Assembly: GCA_025175895.1 (NCBI GenBank)
Contig: CM045989.1
Location: 21,569,928-21,633,927 of the forward strand
Direction: 5' to 3'
Length of the DNA: 64,000 bases
Source: Wurfbainia villosa
Lineage: Eukaryota; Streptophyta; Magnoliopsida; Zingiberales; Zingiberaceae
The notes under the pieces are model-generated. The model had not been told where the DNA came from. It searched no databases and worked only from the letters and a program-made list of their open reading frames with translations. The stretch's first letter is position 1. Every line of letters starts with the position of its first letter. Positions 53,452 through 64,000 of the stretch are shown here, in pieces. Both the position numbers and the translations under genes were made by a program.

Positions 53452-55683
53452 TGTTAGTAATAAATGAGAGATGTCCTAAGGCAATCGCCTTATGTATGAA
53501 TCATTTATATGATAAATGAAGATTCACTATTTGAGTATACATGATTTCATGTATTTGATTGGATCTTAAACTCATTTACTGAATGTCCGGGATACGACTG
53601 ACAGCATGAGAGAATTTGTGATTGGATCACAACTAGTGAGTATCTCTACATGTGTAATTGTGATGTATCAGAATTATCCCTAGTCGATGAATTGATGGAT
53701 TTGGATACCATCCATTCTGGCGAGACTAGCACGAGGTATACTCCTTGGTGTATCCAAGCAGCTGATTCTCACTGGCTAGAGACATTGTGATGTCCGGAGT
53801 TAATCGTGGACGCTAGTTATGGTAACTAGTTCATTGGAGTGACCATCCGTAAGACTTCATATGGTTCTCTGCATATATAGATATGTCAATGAAGTTCTTA
53901 CTGTAGCTTAAGTGCGATGTTCCTTTGACTTGCGGTATTCAAGTCATCTTGATCATAAAGACTTATGCTTTGACATCTTAAGCAAGCATCTCTGTGGACA
54001 TGTGGACCCGAGATGATTGGGTATAAGTCGAAGTGATCGAAGGTGTTTGAATAGCCTATAAAGGATTCACCACTCCTTGGAGGAGATGTATACCTATGGC
54101 CTCTCGTCGAATTGTTACTAAAGTCTTTGGCCAAAGCATTACATGTTTAGAGTAAGGTACTCTTCGATACATGTGCAGTAACTAGAATCCGTAGGATGAG
54201 GAAATGATAGCAGGCTAGGTGGTGGCGTGAGTCGACCTAGTGGGGACTGACACTATAGACCATGTCCTGAACCAAGTGGGTATAAGATGAGTGAAGGGAA
54301 TGGGGCATGATTCATTCGAGCTGCTGAAGGGTTTATGAAATAGTTTTGGATCAACTGTTGATCTTTTCGGTTAATTGGGGATCATGATGTACTACTAGGT
54401 GCCACTCATGATCGTTCTATAATTAATGGTTAATTATAGATGGCCAACATAAACTGAGAACCTATTTGGTCACACGCACAACGAGCGTAATCCGAAGGAT
54501 TTAAAACGAGCTTGAGAATGAGATTCTAAGACCGAGAGAAACTAGGTTTGGTTGGACCAAACAAGAAGCGAGCATTAAATTGTTTCAGTCGCAATGGAAG
54601 CATGGATGGGCCGTCTCTTATGAAGACATAATGGATGAACCAAAATGGTTTGGTTCTAATCCAATGGAGGAGAATAAACCAAAGGGCTTGGTTTATTTTA
54701 AACGAATGAACCAATGTTGGTTCGGTTCGTTTTAACTTAAAATAAACCATCATGGTTTGGTTTATTTTAACTTATATTAATGGAGCGGGTTAACGGGCCT
54801 TATGTTATGATCCAATAACCATTAAGAGAATTAGTTCTCTATAAAAGAGGGCTTAAGGGTTTGTTAAGCCCTAATCCAAAAACCCTAGCCTTAAGTTGCC
54901 GCCCACCTCCTCCCCTTGGAGATTTCGGCGCCAACCCTCCTCCTTGCCGCCGCCCACCTTGAAGCTCCTTGGCCGGCGTCCAGAAGGTGCTGACCTTCCC
55001 TCTTTCCGGCGTCGAGCTTCTGCTGGAGGAGCTCCGGTGACCTTCCTTGGCTCCGGCGACAAGGTGAGCAAGTCGCTTTCCTTATTTGGCCGGTGCAAGG
55101 TCTCCACCAAAGCTGTCCAGTTTTCTGGACAGCTTGTATCCTTCTCGTCGAGCGTCGTTTGGATGACATTTGGAGCTCCGACAGGGCCTTACTTACCAGG
55201 GATTCGATCTCCGGTAATCCTCATAGGTGGAGGACGAAGGATTCGTCAAACGGTTGACGAATACCTCTCCGGAGAAGCGAGTTTTGAGGACTCGTCTTTG
55301 GATCCGAATTTGGATTCGGATCGTGATCTTCTCTCGATCACATCATCTTCAACACGAGGCTAGTAACCCATACGAAGACGAGGTTCATGACTTAGTGAAG
55401 TCATCCCGAAGATACTCGGCGTGGACACGGATAGAGACGATTATAGCGAGAATCGTTCCGGTTGATGCCGTTCCCGCTACACGTGATACGTAAGGTATAC
55501 GTAGTTAAATTTCCTTTTATTGCAAAATTTAAATTTACGGTTATGTCTACACATGTTGTACTATGCATGCGTGTGATGTGTGTGTTATAATAAATTAGAT
55601 TTATTATTTTTATTCCTTCCGCTGTGCACATGTTTACGAAACATGTTTGAACACACACTCGCCGCGGTGTCGGAAACCCAACA
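53452..55683 (+). repeat. CopH 5' LTR
   Basis: 2232 bp, TGTTAGTAATAAATGAG to GGAAACCCAACA. Same layout as CopB LTRs: four AACCA/TGGTT palindromes near 54635-54760, ccaat near 54811 and a TATA box at 54840. The ccgccgccc tract is more divergent from CopB. Open frames over 54871-55493 recur in all LTR copies and are not genes. Confidence 0.95.
54811..54847 (+). promoter_or_regulatory. CCAAT and TATA boxes of CopH LTR
   Basis: ccaat at about 54812-54816 and tataaaag at 54840-54847, as in CopB. The 3' LTR has the same at about 62270 and 62299. Confidence 0.6.
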
Positions 55684-55684
55684 G

Positions 55685-55696
55685 TGGTATCAGAGC
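55685..55696 (+). other. CopH primer binding site
   Basis: tggtatcagagc, one base after the LTR end CCCAACA. A perfect tRNA-Met-type match. Confidence 0.9.
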
Positions 55697-56975
55697 TCAG
55701 GTTGTGTTTCGACATAATCATAAAATTGTTTTGCGATAGTCATAATGATATTTCTGGAAATTTTCAACTTTTGAAAAGTTAGAAGTATTTATGGAAATTT
55801 TTCAATTTTGGAAAGTCTAGAAGTATTTATGGAAATCTTCCACTTTTGGAAAGTTGGAAGTATTTATGGAAATTGATATTTTCCATAAATAAAATATTTG
55901 ATTAGATTTTGGAAATTTGTTTCCTAATTTAATCATGATTTGATTTGAGAAATCAAATCTTAAAAATATTTTATTTGCATAAGTATTTTTGATGATTTAG
56001 GAAATTGGTTTCCTAAATTGACTTTCCTTAATCAACTATTTCCACAAATAAAATATATGATTAGATTTGGAAATTTGTTTCCTAATTTAATCATGATTTG
56101 ATTTGGAGAATCAAATCTTAAACATATTTTATTTCCATAAATAGTTATGACATATAAGGAAATATTGTACATGACATAATTGTATGCCATGTAATTGCAT
56201 TAGATGCATATCATTATGCAATGCATGTCGTGACATGTAGATGTATGACATGTATGTCATGTCATGTAGATAATAGTTATTTGCATGCAAAGAGGATGAG
56301 ACATAAAAACCCTAACTCAATATTAAAGACTACACCTTCCATTAATATGGTTAGAACCAGAGTTTCGTTTCTTGTTCTAGTTGTTGGACTCTCTCCAAGC
56401 CCGGCTCGAACCCGAACATGTTCAAACCATGGAATAGTTTAATACTAATATAGTAAGAGTCAGAGGTCAATCGTTAGCTTTGGTTGTTGGACTCTCTCCA
56501 AGCCGGGCTAATTGGTTGAATGCGCTCTAACCATATTAAAACTATTTCTCGATTAATGGGTTAGCTTTAACCTGGAGCATTGGCTTGTTGGACTCTCTCC
56601 AAGGTCGATGTGAAGGGAGGTGAAGTTGGGTGCTATGCATATGATGCATACTTATTAATGTGTTAACAACCCGATGTATGTGTGAACATTCAATTAGTTG
56701 ATAGCACATTGTGATAGTTGCATATACATGATATGCAATCGGTATAGTTGATACCTACCATCGTAGTTATGAATGACTTGTTGGACTCTCTCCAAGGTTG
56801 TTCATATCTATGGTGGATATCAGCCCATTCGGAGATGGACCTAAGATCTCCCGAAGTAATTTTGGGGTTTTTGAAATTTGAAAAAATGAATGGGATTTAT
56901 AAATGTATATTGATGCATTTTAAAATCATTTTCTCATATATGCTCGTTTTGTATTTCTAGGTCAATCGATTGATC
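55697..56975 (+). other. CopH leader with four repeated hairpins
   Basis: 1.28 kb without a gene. It has the AT-rich repeated part to 56170, then four exact copies of TTGGACTCTCTCCAA (56394, 56487, 56588 and 56781). Each copy can form a five-base stem with a ctctc loop and is mostly preceded by gttg or cttg. Collinear with the CopB leader. Confidence 0.75.
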
Positions 56976-58250
56976 ATGACATCTTTGAATTTGCACACTA
57001 TTTTGGATTCAAACAAATTGACTGGGCCTAACTTCCTGGACTGGCTTTGAAACATGAGAATTGTTCTCAAGGCGGAAAAGCTAGCATATGTCCTCGAAGA
57101 GCCTCTTCACAACCGTCCTAAGGACGGTGCAACTCCAGACCAAATGTTGGTCTATCAGAAGCATGTGGCAGATTCTGAGTTGGCGAGTTGCATCATTCTA
57201 GCGGCGATGGTACCTGAGCCGCAAAAGCAGCATGAGCATATGGATGCTAATACCATGGTCTTCCATCTTCATGAGTTGTTTGATGAGCAAGCGAGATCCG
57301 AAAGGTTCAAAGTCTCCAGGCTCCTCTTCACCACGAAGATGCAAGAAGGTTCGTCTGTAGTGCAGTTTGTGCTAAAGATGAATGGGTACATCGAGCGGCT
57401 AGCCACCCTCGGGTTTGTGATGGATCATGAATTAAGTATTTACTTAATTCTGCATTGTTTGCCCAAGAGTTTCTCACAATTTGTGATAAACTATCGGATG
57501 AACAAATTAGAATCCACTATTCCTGAGCTCCTCAATATGCTGAAGACTGTGGAGCCTTCTGTGAAGCATGAGGAGAAGGCGGTTCTATTAGTTGATTCCT
57601 CAAAGAAAGGTTCTAAGAGGAAGGCAAAAGAACAGAAGAAAGGGACGAACAAGAAGACAAAGAAGGCAGAACCAGCACAAAAGGGCACTTGCCATCACTG
57701 TGGCAAAGAAGGCCACTGGCGAAGAAACTGCAAAATTTATCTTGAGTCCATGAAGAAGAAGAAGGCATCTGATGCCTCATCCTCTTCAGGTATCTTCGTT
57801 ATTGATTTTCATTCTATTTTCTTAGACACTTGGGTATTGGATACTGGGTGTGGCTCACATATATCTAATGACATACAGGGGCTAAGGAATAGAAGAAGAC
57901 TCGTCAGAGGGGAGTCAAATTTGTGAGTTGGCAATGGAGCAAAGGTTGTTGCGGTCGCCATCGGAACTTATTTGCTGAAACTCCCTAGTGGACTAGTCTT
58001 GGAACTGGACAATTGCTATTGTGTTCCTTCTCTAATAAAGAACATTGTTTCTATTTCCTGCTTAAATAGAAATGGTTTCCATTTGACGTTTAGTAACAAT
58101 TGTTGTTATATAACTTTGAATGACGTACTTTATGGAACTGGAACTTTGAACAATGACATTTATACGTTGGATGTATCCAGTGATATTTTCAATATCGAAG
58201 CGAGCAACAAGCGTGCTCGAAAGGATGATCAATTAGACTCCTACATGTGG
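56976..58250 (+). pseudogene. CopH gag and protease (broken by two stops)
   Basis: Start ATG 56976 (MTSLNLHTILDSNKLTGPNF). TGA at 57048 stands where CopB has AGA. From 57054 a 290-residue stretch holds the gag core, the Lys-rich tail, an intact zinc knuckle CHHCGKEGHWRRNC (57690-57731) and the protease motif WVLDTGCGSHI (DTG 57840-57848). TGA at 57924 stands where CopB has CAA. The frame then continues into the pre-integrase region (WHCRLGHVSNKRMSE). Confidence 0.9.
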
Positions 58251-60901
58251 CATTGTCGTCTTGGCCATGTAAGCAATAAACGCATGTCCGAATTACACCG
58301 ATGTGGAATTCTGGAATCGTTTGAATTGGATTCATATGATACATGCGAATCATGCTTAAAAGGAAAGATGACTAAGTTACCTTTTACTGGAAAAGGTGAA
58401 TGAGTGGGAGAGTTACTAGGTCTAATACATACTGATGTATGTGGACCTATGTCAACTCAAACTTTAGGAGGCTATAGCTACTTCATTACCTTCACTGATG
58501 ATCACTCACGGTTTGGGTATGTGTTCTTGATGAAACACAAGTCTAAAGCCTTTGATAGGTTCAAAGAATTCAGAAATGAAGTAGAGAAACAACATGACAA
58601 GAGTATTAAAATACTTCGATCGGATCGAGGTGGTGAATACTTAAGTCAAGAGTTTCTTGATTATCTAAGAGACAATGGCATATTATCTCAATGGACTCCG
58701 CCATATACACCACAGCATAATGGTGTATCTGAGAGGCGTAACCGGACCTTGTTGGACATGGTCAGGTCAATGATGAATCATGTGAATCTTCCCAAGTCCT
58801 TTTGGGGCTATGCACTTCAGACAACTGTTTACTTGTTAAACAGAATGCCAACAAAGGTAGTCTCTACTACTCCATATGAGATATGGAATTGTAAGAAACC
58901 TCATGTATCTTACTTAAAGATATGGGGTTGTCCAGCTTATGTGAAGCAGACTGTATCAGACAAATTGGATGCTAAGTCTGATAAATGTCTATTTATTGGA
59001 TACCCTAAGGAAACAAGGGGTTACCAATTCTATCATCCTGTGGAACAAAAGGTGTTTGTTTCAAGGCATGATGTGTTTCTAGAGAAAGAGCTTCTCTTGC
59101 AAGAAAATAGTGGGAGTGTCGTTGAGCTTGAGGAGGCTCGAGGGACTCAAATAGACATTGATGAGATACTTGGTGAAGCACAACAGCCGATAACTCATAG
59201 TGATGAGCAATCGGCTGGACCTACTGTAACACCACATCTTCGTAGATCTGGTAGAACACGCAACATTCCTCAGAGATATGGATTTCTCGTAAGTGAATCA
59301 AAAGACGTGTTACTCATTGATGATGAGGAGCCTACCAGTTATGAAGAAGTGCTGACAAGTTCAGAAAGGGATAAGTGGGTTGAAGCCATGAAGTCGGAAA
59401 TGGATTCCATGTATGAAAACCAAGTTTGGAACTTGGTTGACCCACCTGAAGGCATCAAGCCTATAGGGTGCAAGTGGGTTTATAAGAAGAAAACCGACAT
59501 GGATGGTAATGTGATTACCTATAAAGCTAGATTAGTGGCGAAAGGATATCATCAAAAACAAGGTGTTGATTATGACGAAACCTATTCGCCTGTCGCTATG
59601 CTTAAATCCATTCGGATGCTCCTGGCCATAGCGGCTCATTATGATTATGAGATATGGCAGATGGATGTGAAAACAACTTTCCTTAATGGAAATCTGCTCG
59701 AGGACGTGTATATGATATAGCCTGAGGGTTTCACATCGGTTGATAAAACCAAGGTATGAAAATTGCGACGGTTCATATATGGATTGAAGCAAGCATCCAG
59801 GAGCTGGAATATCCATTTTGATGAGACGATCAAAAAGTTTGATTTCTCACAAAATCCAGACGAACCTTGTGTGTACAAGAAGGTTAGTGGGAGTGCAGTC
59901 GTGTTCCTTGTATTGTATGTCGATGACATATTACTTATAGGAAACGATGTTTCAATCTTACAGTCAATTAAGGTTTGGTTATCCAAGACATTCTCCATGA
60001 AAGACCTGAAAGAAGCAACCTACATCCTCGGATTAAGATCTATAGAGATAGATCGAAACGGTTGCTTGGTCTTTCGCAGTCTACATATATAGACCGAGTG
60101 CTAAAGAGGTTTAGCATGTCGGAATCCAAGAAAGGTTTCCTACCCATCAGGCATGGGGTACACCTTTCGAAGTCTATGTGTCCGCGCACAAAAGACGAGA
60201 GGATTTGCATGAGTAAGATTCCCTATGCATCCGCAATAGGATCTATCATGTATGTTATGTTATGTACGAGGCCTGATGTATCGTATGCTTTGAGTGTCAC
60301 GAGCAGATACCAGTATGATCCAGGAATGGATCATTGGGTGGCTGTTAAGACGATCCTTAAGTACTTAAGAAGAACTAAGGATGTGTTCCTAATATATGGA
60401 GAAGGAGACATGGTGATACGCGGGTATACAGATGCCAGCTTCCAGACAGACAAGGATGATTCTAGGTCTCTGTCTGGATATATGTTCACCTTGAATGGGG
60501 ACGCAGTGAGTTGGAAAAGCTCCAAACAAGACACTGTAGCGGATTCTACCACTGAGCCAGAATACATTGCAGCTTCGGAAGCAGCAAAGGAAGCGGTTTG
60601 GATCAAGAAGTTCATTTATGAACTTGGTGTGATTCCAGCCATTGTTGAAGCAATACCGGTCTACTGCGACAACAATGGAGCAATTGCACAGGCGAAAGAG
60701 CCAAGGTCTCATCAACGATCCAAACATGTGCTTCGCCGCTATCATCTTATCAGAGAGATCATCAGTAGGAAAGAAATACAAATCGAGAAAATCCCCACTG
60801 AAAGGAACTTAGCGGATCCTTTGACTAAGGCATTACCTCAAAGTAAGTTTAAGGGTCATGTTACAGCTTATGGTATTGGATACCGTAGCGATTGGCATTA
60901 G
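58251..60901 (+). pseudogene. CopH integrase, reverse transcriptase and RNase H (nearly open)
   Basis: The integrase triad is complete (HTDVCGPM, RSDRGGEY, NGVSERRN). RT shows CKWVYKKKTDMDG, LVAKGYHQKQG, QMDVKTTFLNG and YVDD at 59916-59927. RNase H has the TEPEYIAASEAAKEAVW and YCDNNGAIAQAKEPR motifs, with Pro in place of the usual Ala in the first. Stops: TGA 58401 (CGA in CopB), TAG 59718 (CAA in CopB), TGA 59757 (TGC in CopB). One base is missing near 60031. The 438-residue stretch 58404-59720 is the longest pol segment in the window. Final stop TAG at 60899-60901. Confidence 0.92.
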
Positions 60902-60904
60902 GCC

Positions 60905-60915
60905 AAGTGGGAGTC
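60905..60915 (+). other. CopH polypurine tract
   Basis: aagtgggagtc next to the 3' LTR start, a few bases after the pol stop. Confidence 0.8.
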
Positions 60916-63142
60916 TGTTAGTAATATATGAGAGATGTCCTAAGGCAATCGCATTATGTATGAACCATTTATATGATAAATGAAGATTCACTATTTGAGT
61001 ATACATGGTTTCATGTATTTGATTGGATCTTAAACTCATTTATTGAATGTCCGCGATACGAGTCACAGCATGAGAGAATTTGTGATTGGATCACAACTAG
61101 TGAGTATCTCTACATGTGTAATTGTGATGTATCGGAATTATCCCTAGTCGATGAATTGATGGATTTGGACACCATCAATTCTGTCGAGACTAGCGAGATA
61201 TACTCCTTGGTGTATCCAAGCGGTGATTCTCACCGGGAGACATTGTGATGTCCGGAGTTAATCGTGGATGCTAGTTATGGTAACTAGTTCATTGGAGTGA
61301 CCAGCCGTAAGACTTCATATGGTTCTCTGCATATATAGATATGTCAATGAAGTTCTTACTGTAGCTTAAGTGCGTTGTTCCTTTGACTTGCACTATTCAA
61401 GTCATCTTGATCATAAAGACTTATGCTTTGACATCTTAAGCAAGCATATCTGTGGAGATGTGGACCCGGGATGATTGGGTATAAGTCGAAGTGATCGAAG
61501 ATGTTTGAATAGCCTATAAAGGATTCATCACTCCTTGCGAGGAGATGTATACCCATGGCCTCTCGTCGGATTGTTACTAAAGTCTTTGGCCAAAGCATTA
61601 CATGTTTAGAGTAAGGTACTCTTCGATACATGTTCAGTAACTAGAATCCGTAGGATGAGGAAATGATACTTGGGCTAGGTGTGACGTAGTCAGCCTAGTG
61701 GGGACTGACACTATAGACCATGTCCTGAACCAAGTGGGTATAAGATGAGTGAAGGGAATGGGGCATGATTCATTCGAGCTACTGAAGGGTTTCAGAAATA
61801 GTTCTGGATCAACCGTTGATCTTTTCGGTTAATTGGGGATCATGATGTACTACTAGGTGCCACTCATAATCGTTCTATAATTAATGGTTAATTATAGATG
61901 ACCAACATAAACCGAGAACCTATTTGGTCACACGCACAACAAGCGTAATCCGAAGGATTTAAAACAAGCTTGAGAATGAGATTCTAAGACCGAGAGAAAC
62001 TAGGTTTGGTTAGACCAAACAACAAGCTAGCATGAAATTGTTTCAGTCGCAATGGAAGCGTGGATGGGCCGTGTCTTATGAAGACATAATAGATGAACCA
62101 AAATGGTTTGGTTCTAAACCAATGGAGGAGAATAAACCAAAGGGTTTGGTTTATTTTAAACGAATGAACCAAAGTTGGTTCGGTTCGTTTTAACTTAAAA
62201 TAAACCATCATGGTTTGGTTTATTTTAACTTATATTAATGGAGCGGGTTAACGGGCCTTATGGTTATGATCCAATAACCATTAAGAGAATTAGTTCTCTA
62301 TAAAAGAGGGCTTAAGGGTTTGTTAAGCCCTAATCCAAAAACCCTAGCCTTAAGTTGCCGCCCACCTCCTCCCCTTGGAGATTTCGGCGCCAACCCTCCT
62401 CCTTGCCACCGCCCACCTTGAAGCTCCTTGGCCGGCATCCAGAAGTTGCTGACCTTCCCTCTTGCCGCCGTCGAGCTGCTGCCGGAGGAGCTCCGGTGAT
62501 CTTCCTTGCTCCGGCGACAAGGTGAGCAAGTCGCTTTCCTTATTTGGCTTGCGCAAGGTCTCCACCAAAGCTGTCCAGTTTTCTGGACAGCTTGTTTCCT
62601 TCTCGTCGGAGCGTCGTTTGGACGACGTTTGGAGCTCCGAAAGGGCATTACTTACCGGGGATTCAATCTCTGGTAATCCTCATAGGTGGAGGACGAAGGA
62701 TTCGTCAAACGGTTGACGAATACCTCTCCGGAGAAGCGAGTTTTGAGGACTCGTCTTTGGATCCGAATTTGGATTCGGATCGTGATCTTCTCTCGATCAC
62801 GTCGTCTTCAACACGAGGCTAGTAACCCGTACGAAGACGAGGCTCATGACTTAGTGAAGTCATCCCGAAGATACTCGGCGTGGACACGGATAGAGACGAT
62901 TCTAGTGAGGATCGTTCCGGTTGATGTTGTTCCCGCTACACGTGATACGTAAGGTATACGTAGTTAAATTTCCTTTTATTGCAAAATTTAAATTTACGGT
63001 TATGTCTACACATGTTGTACTATGCATGCGTGTGATGTGTGTGTTGTAATAAATTAGATTTATTATTTTTATTCCTTCCGCTGTGCACATGTTTACGAAA
63101 CATGTTCGAACATACACTCGTCGCGGTGCCGGAAACCCAACA
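60916..63142 (+). repeat. CopH 3' LTR
   Basis: 2227 bp, collinear with the 5' copy, ending GGAAACCCAACA and followed by the duplication CAAGA. The U3 palindromes lie near 62095-62220. Confidence 0.95.
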
Positions 63143-63147
63143 CAAGA

Positions 63148-64000
63148 AATATGAATGGACGGACGCCTACGAGAGGAGTTACACAGAATTGCAAAGGAGA
63201 TTGACCAGCGCTCCAATCCTTGCTCTTCCGGACAGTAACGAAGGCTTCGACATGTACAGTGATGCCTCCAAGTTGGGACTCGGAGTTGTTCTCATGCAGA
63301 ATGGCAAGATCATTGCCTACACCTCTAGGCAACTCAAGGAACATGAAAGGAATTATCCCACCCACGATTTAGAGCTAGCGGTCGAGACCACCAAAGTCTG
63401 AAATATTTCTTCACACAGAAGGACCTGAACATGAGACAACGCAGATGGCTCAGGTTCGTCAAGGATTATGACTGCGCGATCTTCTACCATCCGGGAAAAG
63501 CAAACAAGGTGGCTGATGCACTCAGCAGGAAGTCCTGCGCCGCCTTGATGTCTCTATCAGTGTTATCTTGGCCCTTAGAAAAGGAGATTATGCGTTACGA
63601 GGTTAAAATCATTTCTGGACAGCTCTCGACCATGACGATAGCACCGACGCTGTTCGACGATATATTGGAAAAGCAAGCACGTGACCCGAGCATTCAGAGG
63701 ATCAAGCAAGAGGTCCTAGAAGGAAAGGACGATGGGTTTCATATCTCTGATAGTGGAGTACTCTACCTCAGGGATCGCTTGTGTATTCCCGATGATCCAG
63801 AATTATGGAAGAAGATATTTGAGGAAGCTCACGGAACCCCTTATGCGATGCATCCTGGAACCACCAAGATGTACCAAGATCTGAAAATAAAATTCTGGTG
63901 GTTCGGAATGAAAAGAGATGTGGCTCAGTATGTCAGTACCTGCCAAACCTGCCAGAGGGTTAAAACCGAACACGAGAGGCCTGGAGGAACACTGCAGCCG
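63148..64000 (+). pseudogene. GypG RNase H and integrase, resumed after CopH (partial)
   Basis: The frame continues from 53446: connection and RNase H (MYSDASKLGLGVVLMQ) up to 63384. There, 61 bases present in GypF are missing, so the TDHQSLKYF block is lost. It resumes near 63390 with FTQKDLNMRQRRW and KVADALSRKS. From about 63700 the integrase zinc region follows (HPGTTKMYQ; YVSTCQTCQRVK), which keeps the CxxC pair that GypF lost. The window ends before the catalytic core. Confidence 0.87.

Larger units (their letters stand above)
53452..63142 (+). mobile_element. CopH: complete Ty1/copia element, close relative of CopB, nearly open pol
   Basis: 9.7 kb with LTRs at 53452-55683 and 60916-63142, a primer site, a polypurine tract and a perfect duplication CAAGA (53447-53451 and 63143-63147). 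The coding region 56976-60901 stays in a single frame until about 60030. It is broken there only by five stops, and then by one lost base. YVDD, the integrase triad, DTG and RNase H motifs are all kept. It is the best-preserved autonomous-type copy in the window, but not active as it stands. Confidence 0.96.
42961..64000 (+). mobile_element. GypG: Ty3/gypsy element related to GypF, split by TrgE and CopH, runs off the window
   Basis: The pieces are 42961-43071 and 49321-53451 and 63148-64000. It has the same LTR start TGTAACG and the same LTR repeat blocks as GypF. It also has the same gag-protease deletion with a repeated gag N-terminus. It differs in keeping the RT catalytic block. Each interruption is framed by a perfect duplication (TGCAT; CAAGA). 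Its own target lies in TrgD; the left flank is tgtat (42956-42960), but the right end is outside the window. Confidence 0.9.

Overview
This window is a nest of plant LTR retrotransposons, and I can support no host gene in it. It holds Ty1/copia and Ty3/gypsy coding regions of plant type, several LTRs of 1.4-3.2 kb, and tRNA-Met-type primer binding sites (tggtatcagagc). It also shows insertion inside insertion with intact 5-bp target duplications. The setting suggests heterochromatin of a large, repeat-rich angiosperm genome, possibly a monocot, but the species cannot be read from the sequence. Element names used here (CopA, SireA, GypF, LtrI, SireC, CopB, TrgD, GypG, TrgE, CopH) are local labels. 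Family calls rest on recognised motifs, not on a search.

Left part, 1-20640: CopA (copia, decayed, 5' LTR before the window, 3' LTR 5439-7221) lies in the pol of an older SIRE-like copia (SireA, 7222-9248 and 18193-18901). GypF, a complete chromodomain-type gypsy element, splits the same SireA pol between RT and RNase H (9249-18187, duplication AATGA). After SireA pol comes LTR-like sequence of unknown family. Middle, 20640-24956: minus-strand LTR material follows, including a roughly 3.5-kb LTR (LtrI) with its primer binding site and a second primer-site-like sequence.

Right part, 24957-64000: SireC is a SIRE-like element with a gag. It is interrupted by CopB (27705-37289, duplication CCGAG) and then by TrgD (from 38212), a gag-only element. 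TrgD is interrupted by GypG (from 42961). The 5' LTR of GypG was hit by TrgE (43072-49320, minus strand, duplication TGCAT). The RT region of GypG was hit by CopH (53452-63142, duplication CAAGA). GypG resumes at 63148 and runs off the window. The order of insertion is therefore SireC, then CopB and TrgD, then GypG, then TrgE and CopH.

The elements fall into interacting types. CopA, CopB and CopH are autonomous-type copia relics with gag, protease, integrase, RT and RNase H, all broken by stops, shifts or deletions. GypF and GypG both lack gag and protease and share the same premature stop before RT, so they look like a defective lineage mobilised in trans. TrgD and TrgE carry gag but no pol; TrgE keeps an undisturbed 523-residue gag with two zinc knuckles, paired LTRs and a perfect target duplication. 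These resemble the gag-only TR-GAG class.

The most unusual signal is a palindrome built on GTCGAC (consensus CAGTCGACTG). It recurs in trains spaced close to 20 bp with unrelated spacers, around or upstream of the TATA box in the LTRs of SireC, TrgD and TrgE. A second train sits in the 3' noncoding region of TrgD and TrgE. Other structures worth attention are repeated TTGG..CCAA hairpins in copia leaders, AACCA/TGGTT palindromes in the CopB/CopH promoter region, and gypsy LTRs made mostly of four kinds of tandem repeat.
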